Assembly: GCA_028822885.1 (NCBI GenBank)
Contig: JAPKCP010000226.1
Location: forward strand, 1 to 5,348
Length of the DNA stretch: 5,348 nucleotides
Source: Yoonia sp.
GTDB lineage: Bacteria; Pseudomonadota; Alphaproteobacteria; Rhodobacterales; Rhodobacteraceae
Direction: 5' to 3'
A program made the position numbers and the translations under genes. The notes beneath the pieces are model-generated. The model worked only from the letters and a program-made list of their open reading frames with translations. It was not told the origin of the DNA and did not search any database. Within the stretch, counting starts at the first letter, position 1, and every line of letters begins with the position of its first letter. This document shows positions 1-5,348 of the stretch, in pieces.

Positions 1-10
1 CTAGCATAAT

Positions 11-916
11 TCACCATGTCGATTGCAATTGGTTAAACAGGGCTGAGATGATTGGATTATCTTTTCTCCTCGCAAGTGTTGCGATACTTAGGCAGGCAGG
101 AACCGACAATGTATCGGAAACGACTAAGCCGAAAGACTGCCTTTGATGAAGTGCTATTGACTCTCGACACAGGCTCAAGCCTATGCCGGCTCGCACCATC
201 TCAAGCATGGACGCTTCTTGATCAACCAGCGCCACAACATTCTGCCGGACATTAAGTTTGGTAAAAATATCAAAGAGTAATCTATGGTGAACAGAGACTT
301 CCGGGGTTCCAATCCACGGTAAAAGCGCCAGCTCGGTCCAAGTTGCGTTTTTAACGCGTTTATCCCATCCGATAGGTGCAATGACGCGGTAGGAAAACTC
401 CGCAAGGGCGACGGTGTGAATGGGGTCATCTGGCCCGACATGGGCAACTTGGCCTGGCGCGTTTAAATAGAAGCCAGCGTCGATCTGTCTGCGTTTCAGA
501 CGCTCTAGCGTGTCACCGCTGACGCCGTGAAACAGTTCCGTTGTGATGTTCGGGTAATTCGCTCCGAGAAGGCTTAACAATCTGCCTAGGCGGATGAATT
601 CGGGATCGACGATCGTGCCTATTCTTAATGTTCCCGCGATGCGGTTTGCTTGTTGACTAGCGCTACTGCGAAATTCACGCATTGCTTGTAGCACACTCTT
701 TGCCTTTTGCAGAACAGCTGCTCCATCTTGTGTCATTACTAAACCTGTTGAGGTCCGCTGAAACAGGGTAATTCCGGTCTCTTGGCTAAGGCGTTTTATT
801 TGAAGGCTGATTGCGGGCTGGGTCAGGTTCAGAATGTCAGCTGCGCGTGACACACTGCCTTCTTGGGCGACGGTCACGAATGCAAGGATCGTGTTTATAT
901 TTGAAAATCTTTCCAT
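11..916 (-). CDS. LysR-type transcriptional regulator, divergent from the dddA-dddD-like operon
   Basis: This is a complete 301-aa LysR-family (LTTR) regulator, the usual length for the family. The N-terminal winged helix-turn-helix spans about residues 8-66. Residues 20-42 show the characteristic S-V-S-R-A-A-D...L-T-Q-P-A-I-S-L-Q-I-K-R-L pattern, followed by L-F-Q-R at 51-54. A linker helix (about 67-92) leads to the periplasmic-binding-protein-like effector domain, which begins near G95-T-L-R-I-G100 and runs to the C-terminus. The ATG at 914-916 is the only start that keeps the whole helix-turn-helix. It has no convincing Shine-Dalgarno at normal spacing; the nearest G-run is about 19 bases upstream. 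It is transcribed away from the GMC dehydrogenase and dddD-like genes, the classic layout in which an LTTR controls both itself and its neighbours. LysR regulators (for example DddR of Marinomonas) accompany other DMSP clusters, so a DMSP catabolite as co-inducer is plausible. That is inference: the ligand cannot be read from sequence. The stop codon is at 11-13. Confidence 0.95.
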   Translation of the reverse strand: MERFSNINTILAFVTVAQEGSVSRAADILNLTQPAISLQIKRLSQETGITLFQRTSTGLVMTQDGAAVLQKAKSVLQAMREFRSSASQQANRIAGTLRIGTIVDPEFIRLGRLLSLLGANYPNITTELFHGVSGDTLERLKRRQIDAGFYLNAPGQVAHVGPDDPIHTVALAEFSYRVIAPIGWDKRVKNATWTELALLPWIGTPEVSVHHRLLFDIFTKLNVRQNVVALVDQEASMLEMVRAGIGLSLCRESIALHQRQSFGLVVSDTLSVPACLSIATLARRKDNPIISALFNQLQSTW

Positions 917-933
917 ATAAGTATTGTTTATAT
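915..933. promoter_or_regulatory. Candidate LysR-type operator (ATATAA-N7-TTATAT)
   Basis: This is a perfect 6-bp inverted repeat with a 7-base spacer, centred on position 924. It contains T918 and A930 separated by 11 bases, the T-N11-A geometry typical of LTTR recognition sites. It overlaps the first two bases of the regulator start codon, so binding here would directly repress the regulator's own gene, as LTTRs commonly do. The match is seen in the sequence. The assignment as an operator is inference, and AT-rich dyads of this size can arise by chance. Confidence 0.4.
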
Positions 934-942
934 TGCCCCAAG

Positions 943-964
943 AGATTTGTAATTGGAAAAATCT
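943..964. promoter_or_regulatory. Second dyad, possible activation half-site (AGATTT-N10-AAATCT)
   Basis: A perfect 6-bp inverted repeat with a 10-base spacer lies 29-30 bases, about three helical turns, from the centre of the dyad at 915-933. It overlaps the best plus-strand -35 candidate at 953-958. LTTRs often bind a strong recognition site plus a weaker activation site closer to the target promoter, and this position fits the second role. Its arms differ from those of the first dyad, so it may be unrelated or coincidental. Confidence 0.25.
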
Positions 965-1008
965 GAAAACCCCTCTTAAACAGCATTAAATCGTCGTGTC
1001 TGGAAAGG

Positions 1009-1035
1009 CGAAGGGGTCAAAACACTGTCCCTTCG
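1009..1035 (+). promoter_or_regulatory. GC-rich stem-loop in the leader of the GMC dehydrogenase gene
   Basis: CGAAGGG (1009-1015) and CCCTTCG (1029-1035) form a perfect 7-bp inverted repeat. In RNA, two G-U pairs could extend it inward to leave a loop of about 9 bases. It lies between the probable promoter and the ribosome binding site and ends 56 bases before the start codon. No run of T follows, so it is not a standard intrinsic terminator. It could be a leader hairpin affecting mRNA stability or translation, or a palindromic protein site in DNA. Function unknown. Confidence 0.4.
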
Positions 1036-1077
1036 ATCTCCAAACGTCTGGCCCACATTTCAGTACACCGTTTGATG

Positions 1078-1084
1078 AAGGAAG
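1078..1084 (+). promoter_or_regulatory. Ribosome binding site deciding the GMC dehydrogenase start
   Basis: AAGGAAG lies 7 bases before ATG 1092. This is a good Shine-Dalgarno match at good spacing and favours ATG 1092 over the in-frame GTG at 996, which has no comparable signal upstream. Confidence 0.8.
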
Positions 1085-1091
1085 ATTCAGC

Positions 1092-2756
1092 ATGGATGAT
1101 ACCGCAGCGACGTTTGACTATATTGTGATTGGCGGCGGGTCCGCTGGTTGCTTAATGGCCAACCGGCTTAGCGAAGATCCCAAGCACCGGGTTTTGTTGC
1201 TAGAGGCGGGCAAGCCAGACACTTACCCTTGGATACACATCCCTGTCGGGTACCTCTATTGCATCGGCAATCCCCGCGCGGACTGGATGTACAACACGGA
1301 GCCAGACAAAGGACTAAACGGGCGCAGTCTGCGCTACCCGCGTGGAAAAACACTGGGCGGATGCTCCTCCATAAACGGCATGATCTACATGCGAGGCCAG
1401 GCCCGAGATTATAATAATTGGGCGGCACTCAGCGGCGAATGTGATTGGTCATGGGACAAGTCTCTAGCCGACTTCAAAGTGCACGAAGATCACTACAAAC
1501 TGGATGACGACGAGGACCCTGAAACTGGCGACAATGGCAGGTTCTCAGACACGCACGGTCACGGAGGCGAGTGGCGGATCGAAAAGCAGCGTTTAAGCTG
1601 GGAAGTGCTGGATAGCTTTGCAGATGCTGCTGTTCAGACCGGGATTGAGAAAACTGAAGATTTTAATGCGGGTGATAATGCAGGTGTTGGTTATTTTGAC
1701 GTAAATCAGCGCTCTGGTTGGCGTTGGAACACCTCAAAAGCGTTTCTGCGTCCCGTAAAGTCGCGCCCGAACCTCACCGTTTGGACTGAGGCGCAAGCCG
1801 AAAAGTTGACCTTCGAAACCGGCGTAGACGGTGCGCTGCGATGCAGTGGCGTGCTGGTTCAGCGAGACGGCAAGTCGATTCGAACGACAGCCACGCGCGA
1901 AGTGGTCCTTTCGGCGGGGGCAATCAACTCGCCGCAAATCTTGCAGCTGTCGGGGATCGGTCCTGCTGCGGTGCTGAAATCGCATGGTATTGACGTTATA
2001 AGAGACATGCCCGTTGGCGAGAACCTGCAAGACCATTTGCAAATACGCGCAGTGTTTAAGGTCAATGGCACTCGCACTATGAACACGCTGGTCAACAGCC
2101 TTTTAGGTAAGGCGAAAATTGCGATGGAATATTTGTTCAAACGCACCGGCCCGATGAGCATGGCACCTAGCCAGCTTGGTGCGTTTACGCGGTCTGATCC
2201 AAGCCGGGCCCATGCAAATCTTGAATATCATGTGCAACCCCTGAGCCTTGAGGCATTTGGGGAAGACCTGCACGATTTTCCCGCAATGACCGTGAGTGTG
2301 TGTAACCTCAACCCAACAAGCCGCGGCCATGTCCGCATTGGCTCTGCAGATTTCCGTGATCCGCCGGTGATCTCACCCAACTACTTAGACACCGAAGACG
2401 ACCGCAAAGTTGCGGCTGACAGTCTAAGGCAAGTGCGCAAAATCATGGCTCAATCGGCGATGGAAACCTACCAGCCAGAAGAGTACAAACCGGGTGTGCA
2501 GTACCAAACCGATGCGGAGTTGACAAAGCTGGCAGGTGATATTGCCAACACGATTTTTCACCCCGTAGGCACCGTGAAAATGGGCCATGTAGATGACCCT
2601 ACTGCCGTTCTCGATCCGCATCTGCGCCTAAAGGGCGTGACGGGTTTGCGGGTGGTGGATGCAAGTATTATGCCTGAGATCACGAGTGGAAACACTAATT
2701 CTCCAACCATCATGATTGCTGAAAAGGCTGCAAAATGGATGTTATCCGGCCATTAA
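1092..2756 (+). CDS. dddA: GMC-family FAD-dependent alcohol dehydrogenase, probable 3-hydroxypropionate dehydrogenase DddA
   Basis: This 554-aa flavoprotein belongs to the glucose-methanol-choline (GMC) oxidoreductases, choline-dehydrogenase-like branch, at the normal family length. Residues 9-40 form the FAD-binding beta-alpha-beta fold with G14-G-G-S-A-G19 and E38 for the ADP ribose. GMC signature 1 is at 85-102 (G-K-T-L-G-G-C-S-S-I-N) and signature 2 at 276-290 (G-A-I-N-S-P...S-G-I-G). The catalytic pair appears to be H490 (H-P-V-G-T-V-K-M-G) and N536 in S-G-N-T-N-S-P-T. No signal peptide or membrane helix is visible, so it is probably cytoplasmic, passing electrons to a respiratory carrier. 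GMC enzymes oxidise primary alcohols, and DddA of Halomonas HTNK1, a GMC protein beside dddD, oxidises 3HP to malonate semialdehyde. The neighbouring dddD-like gene makes that the best call. Choline or another alcohol remains possible, because family membership alone does not fix the substrate. Residues about 132-153 carry an unusual acidic insertion (L-D-D-D-E-D-P-E). The start is set by the ribosome binding site at 1078-1084; a GTG start at 996 would add 32 residues lacking family features. Confidence 0.75.
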   Translation: MDDTAATFDYIVIGGGSAGCLMANRLSEDPKHRVLLLEAGKPDTYPWIHIPVGYLYCIGNPRADWMYNTEPDKGLNGRSLRYPRGKTLGGCSSINGMIYMRGQARDYNNWAALSGECDWSWDKSLADFKVHEDHYKLDDDEDPETGDNGRFSDTHGHGGEWRIEKQRLSWEVLDSFADAAVQTGIEKTEDFNAGDNAGVGYFDVNQRSGWRWNTSKAFLRPVKSRPNLTVWTEAQAEKLTFETGVDGALRCSGVLVQRDGKSIRTTATREVVLSAGAINSPQILQLSGIGPAAVLKSHGIDVIRDMPVGENLQDHLQIRAVFKVNGTRTMNTLVNSLLGKAKIAMEYLFKRTGPMSMAPSQLGAFTRSDPSRAHANLEYHVQPLSLEAFGEDLHDFPAMTVSVCNLNPTSRGHVRIGSADFRDPPVISPNYLDTEDDRKVAADSLRQVRKIMAQSAMETYQPEEYKPGVQYQTDAELTKLAGDIANTIFHPVGTVKMGHVDDPTAVLDPHLRLKGVTGLRVVDASIMPEITSGNTNSPTIMIAEKAAKWMLSGH

Positions 2757-2784
2757 GGCAGGCCCAATCCCTCTATTCACGTCT

Positions 2785-2788
2785 GGAG
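2785..2788 (+). promoter_or_regulatory. Ribosome binding site deciding the dddD start
   Basis: GGAG lies 5 bases before ATG 2794. The frame is open further upstream, to a TTG at 2716 inside the dehydrogenase gene, but residues before ATG 2794 show no family similarity and lack such a signal. The 37-base gap after the dehydrogenase stop (2757-2793) holds no terminator or evident promoter, so the two genes are probably co-transcribed. Confidence 0.75.
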
Positions 2789-2793
2789 ATCAC

Positions 2794-5304
2794 ATGCGCA
2801 CATCGTTTTCAAAGCTTCCCCTGACTGGAGTAAAAGTGGTCGATTTTGGTCAATACATTGCGGGTCCAGCGGTAGCAATGCTGTTGGGGGATCTTGGCGC
2901 GACTGTAATTCATATCGATCCCCCGGAAGGGCCGATGTGGGACAGTCCGGCCAATGCAGCGTTAATGCGCAACAAGCTGATCGTGAACCTTGATCTCAAG
3001 ACTGAAGAAGGGCTGGAAAAAGCGCGCACCCTGTGTGCTGAAGCCGACATCATTGTTGAGAACTTTCGACCCGGAAAACTTGCCAAGCTTGGGATTGAAT
3101 TCAACGCAATGTGCAAAAATCGACCTGAGTTGATCACTGTGTCGTTGCCCGGCTTTGCATCAAATGACTCTGAGCGGCGTGAGCTGCGAGCGTTTGAAAG
3201 TGTCATTGCTGCGAACTCCGGTGTCTTTACTGACATGGGGTTGAACCGCGTACTTATGGGCCTTAACCCCTCATTCTCCCCGCTGCCTCTGTCGTCTGCC
3301 TATGCCTCTCAGATCGCGGCATCGGCCACCATTTTGGCGTTGCAGTCGCGACAACTAACGGGCTTGGGCGACCAGATCGAAGTCCCTCTGGCTTCCGCCG
3401 TGATGGAGGGGTTGTGCTACAACTCGATCAAAGTCTCCGACATGCCAGAGCGCTACCTGACGCAGCGTGAGGCTGAAATAGAACGGCGCCGCGTTGAAGG
3501 GCTACCCATGAACGTCGCCTACGAGGATCTGCAAGAGCTGCTGGACCCCTTCTTTCGAAGCTACATGTGCAAAGATGGGCGCATGTTTTATGTCGTTTGT
3601 CCAAGCCACAAGCACCACGCGCACCGCTGCCTAGAGGTGCTAGGCCTTTATGATGAGATGATGGCTGAGGGCCTCACAGAAGAAGCAGACACCTATAAAC
3701 CGCAATCCGAATGGGAAACTGATACCTCGTTGGGCGTCTATCCAATGCCAAAGTTTTGGGCCGATAAAATTGCGGCGCGGATGAAAGAGGTGTTTATGAC
3801 GCGCACCTCACACGAGTGGAAACGCATGTTTGGCCGTGCAGGTATTCCCGGCGCACCACAGCGGTGGCTCCAAGAATGGGTCAACGACGAATACGCGGAA
3901 ATGTCGGGCCTAATGATCGATGTGTTGGATCCTGAATACGGTGAGATGACCCAGCCGGGCCCCGTGGTTTGGATGGAAGAAAGTGGCGAAGAAGCGCTTC
4001 AGCCAGAGCCGCGCAAATGGGTCGAGCATGACGAAGCCTTAAGTATCCTGCGCAAGATCCGTACTGACATCCCTGAACCAGATGAAAATGCGCTAAGTAA
4101 AGGCTGGCTGTCAGGGGTGCGCGTTCTTGATCTTTGCAACGTCATCGCAGGTCCGCATGCAGCAAGTTATCTGGCGCGGTTTGGCGCTGAAGTAATCAAG
4201 CTAGATCCTGCAAAGCCTCTTTATGACAGCTGGAACACTGTTATGTACGGCCTGAGCCAAGGACGCGGTAAAAAATCAATCTTGGCAGACATCAAGTCTG
4301 AGCATGGGAAAAAGGTGTTTGAGGATCTGGTAAAATCTGTCGACATCATCTTGTGGAACGCTCCAGACAGTCAGATCAAACGGATGGGGTTGGACGCAGA
4401 AAGCCTGCGCAAGCTTAATCCTGAGGCAATTTTTTGCAAGCTCGATTGCTTTAGCGGCGTTCGCCGTGGCACGCGGACCGATTATATCGGTTATGATGAT
4501 CTGGTGCAGGCAGCAACAGGGATCATGTTGCGGTTTGGGGGGGCGATGGACCGCCCTGAGGAGCATGCCCACGTTGGCACGATCGATGTGATGTGTGGGT
4601 TTGCTGGCGCGCTCGCTGTGGCAACTGCACTGTATCAAAAACACCGCTTTGGTCGCATTGGGCGGGGTCGAACCTCACTCAGCGCTAATAGTGGGTTGCT
4701 ACAGATCCCGTTTTGTTACGACTTCAAAGGCCGCAAGTTGTTTGATGAGCCGTCCGGACCTGAGGCAAACGGATATGACGCGCTTAGTCGTTTTTACTCC
4801 ACCGCATCAGGTATTTACGTGCTGCTCAGCGCCTACGAGACCGATCTACCTCGGTTCCGCCAAGTGGAAGGCCTAGAGGACTTGCCCGACGTACAGGAAG
4901 AAGATCGCGCTGCGTTTTTAGCCGCGGCGTTCCAGTCTCAACCTGCGACAGAATGGGTAGACCGGCTGTATGTCGCAGACATCGCCTGCGCGATTTGCAA
5001 TAATATTGATGCTTTACGATCTGAAAATACCTACGAACCTGATGGAACCGCTGGTACGCAAAACGGCAGCTATTCTTTTTCAATCTATCGTGATCACCCG
5101 AGCACCCATGAGGTTATCCAGCTTGACCCATTTGCTGTGAGGACTGCACGGAGTCAGATTTTTGCAATTGCGCCAACAGAGAAGTTTGGAGCTTCAACCC
5201 GAGCCACGATGCGCGACCTCGGATATTCTGAGAGCGCAATAGAGACGATGTTGAAATCAGGGCAAATTAGTGAAAGCTGGAGTGGGCAATATCTGCCTAC
5301 TTGA
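2794..5304 (+). CDS. dddD: DMSP CoA-transferase/lyase DddD (tandem class III CoA-transferase domains)
   Basis: This 836-aa protein has two fused CaiB/BaiF (family III) CoA-transferase domains. Domain 1 starts at about G12 (G-V-K-V-V-D...I-A-G-P) and domain 2 at about G441 (G-V-R-V-L-D...I-A-G-P), joined by a charged linker near 400-438. Single-domain relatives are about 400 aa, and this double architecture and length are typical of DddD. DddD transfers CoA to DMSP and cleaves it, releasing DMS and a 3HP unit, in the cytoplasm. Domain 2 carries the expected catalytic aspartate, D598 in H-V-G-T-I-D-V, which in this family forms the covalent acyl/CoA intermediate. From memory, the essential residue of Marinomonas DddD is D602, a very close position. 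The aligned residue of domain 1 is S168 (P-L-P-L-S-S-A-Y), so that half is probably catalytically silent. The C-terminus (R-D-L-G-Y...I-E-T-M-L-K-S-G) is the usual family ending. Co-orientation with a DddA-like dehydrogenase supports the call. The alternative is a double-domain CoA-transferase for another substrate such as a carnitine-like betaine; I consider that less likely. Confidence 0.85.
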   Translation: MRTSFSKLPLTGVKVVDFGQYIAGPAVAMLLGDLGATVIHIDPPEGPMWDSPANAALMRNKLIVNLDLKTEEGLEKARTLCAEADIIVENFRPGKLAKLGIEFNAMCKNRPELITVSLPGFASNDSERRELRAFESVIAANSGVFTDMGLNRVLMGLNPSFSPLPLSSAYASQIAASATILALQSRQLTGLGDQIEVPLASAVMEGLCYNSIKVSDMPERYLTQREAEIERRRVEGLPMNVAYEDLQELLDPFFRSYMCKDGRMFYVVCPSHKHHAHRCLEVLGLYDEMMAEGLTEEADTYKPQSEWETDTSLGVYPMPKFWADKIAARMKEVFMTRTSHEWKRMFGRAGIPGAPQRWLQEWVNDEYAEMSGLMIDVLDPEYGEMTQPGPVVWMEESGEEALQPEPRKWVEHDEALSILRKIRTDIPEPDENALSKGWLSGVRVLDLCNVIAGPHAASYLARFGAEVIKLDPAKPLYDSWNTVMYGLSQGRGKKSILADIKSEHGKKVFEDLVKSVDIILWNAPDSQIKRMGLDAESLRKLNPEAIFCKLDCFSGVRRGTRTDYIGYDDLVQAATGIMLRFGGAMDRPEEHAHVGTIDVMCGFAGALAVATALYQKHRFGRIGRGRTSLSANSGLLQIPFCYDFKGRKLFDEPSGPEANGYDALSRFYSTASGIYVLLSAYETDLPRFRQVEGLEDLPDVQEEDRAAFLAAAFQSQPATEWVDRLYVADIACAICNNIDALRSENTYEPDGTAGTQNGSYSFSIYRDHPSTHEVIQLDPFAVRTARSQIFAIAPTEKFGASTRATMRDLGYSESAIETMLKSGQISESWSGQYLPT

Positions 5305-5348
5305 TCTTATATAAAACGCCGTTAGAGGCTGGAAAATATCCGCACCGT
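5305..5348. other. Downstream flank of dddD, no feature recognised
   Basis: The 44 bases after the dddD stop contain an AT-rich patch (5308-5318) and no hairpin longer than 3 bp. Neither a terminator nor a further gene start can be supported. Whether the operon continues cannot be told from the window. Confidence 0.5.

Larger units (their letters stand above)
917..1091. promoter_or_regulatory. Divergent intergenic control region
   Basis: These 175 bases separate the starts of the LysR gene and the GMC dehydrogenase and should hold both promoters. The half nearest the regulator (about 915-990) is AT-rich and contains three short dyads. The half nearest the dehydrogenase is more GC-rich and contains a stem-loop and the ribosome binding site. 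No strong sigma-70 promoter stands out. The best plus-strand candidate is TTGGAA at 953-958, 17 bases, then TTAAAC at 976-981. It is weak at both elements, as expected for an activator-dependent promoter. On the minus strand TTCCAA (958-953) with CAATAT (935-930) at 17-base spacing is equally weak. The two candidates overlap, so one bound regulator could influence both directions. I see no small ORF or RNA gene here. Confidence 0.8.

Noticed and set aside
52..447. Small frames inside the LysR gene on both strands
   Set aside because: They are shadows of the regulator's effector-binding domain with no features of their own.
998..1051. Direct repeat GTCTGG at 998-1003 and 1046-1051, seen again at 2781-2786
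   Set aside because: A six-base match recurring in 5 kb is expected by chance, and the copies have no consistent spacing or context.
1734..2042. Antisense open frame of about 100 codons opposite the GMC dehydrogenase; similar ones at 1168-1428, 1859-2161, 2103-2330 and 2424-2621
   Set aside because: They lie entirely inside a gene with clear family motifs, show no recognisable domain, and their products are rich in Arg/Cys/His as expected of shadow frames.
2716..2793. Upstream TTG start that would make dddD overlap the dehydrogenase gene
   Set aside because: The added 26 residues do not resemble the start of a CaiB domain, and ATG 2794 has a proper Shine-Dalgarno 5 bases upstream.
2910..3236. 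Antisense frames opposite dddD (also 4276-4644 and 4826-5083) and a plus-strand off-frame at 4595-4876
   Set aside because: They are contained within the CoA-transferase coding sequence, have no supporting ribosome binding site or domain, and the sense frame is uninterrupted and conserved in motif content.
2794..5304. Possible artefactual fusion of two separate CoA-transferase genes
   Set aside because: The frame is continuous through the linker with no stop or start signal between the halves, and the length and lone second-half aspartate match the natural DddD architecture.
5315..5333. Possible terminator around GCC...GGC after dddD
   Set aside because: The stem is only 3 bp and no T-run follows, so it is not supportable as an intrinsic terminator.

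Overview
The window looks like a fragment of a marine proteobacterial chromosome, most likely from the Roseobacter group (Rhodobacterales, Alphaproteobacteria). That placement is an inference from gene content, moderate base composition and codon use. No rRNA or other taxonomic marker is present. I see no tRNA, rRNA, CRISPR array, insertion sequence or phage gene. The window is almost filled by three complete protein genes.

Layout: a LysR-type regulator lies on the minus strand (11-916). A 175-base divergent control region (917-1091) separates it from two co-directional plus-strand genes. The first is a GMC-family FAD-dependent alcohol dehydrogenase (1092-2756, 554 aa). After a 37-base gap comes an 836-aa protein made of two fused class III (CaiB/BaiF) CoA-transferase domains (2794-5304). 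Each plus-strand gene has a good Shine-Dalgarno sequence in front of the start chosen here, which is an internal ATG rather than the longest possible frame.

Interpretation: the tandem CoA-transferase matches DddD, the dimethylsulfoniopropionate (DMSP) CoA-transferase/lyase. Its length fits. Only the second domain keeps the catalytic aspartate (D598), and the aligned position of the first domain is serine (S168). DddD releases dimethyl sulfide (DMS) and leaves a 3-hydroxypropionate (3HP) unit. The GMC dehydrogenase next to it is a good candidate for DddA, which oxidises 3HP to malonate semialdehyde. The divergent LysR gene is the likely local regulator. Together they would form a regulated unit that cleaves DMSP, vents DMS and feeds the C3 product into central metabolism. 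The usual partners, a BCCT-type DMSP transporter (DddT) and a malonate-semialdehyde dehydrogenase (DddC), are not in the window.

The divergent region holds more structure than the genes require. There is a perfect 6-bp dyad with T-N11-A geometry touching the regulator start codon, two further AT-rich dyads about 29 bases apart, and a 7-bp GC-rich stem-loop in the leader of the dehydrogenase gene. The enzyme chemistry belongs to a known pathway. The least documented parts are the control-region architecture, the direct dehydrogenase-dddD pairing and an acidic insertion in the dehydrogenase.
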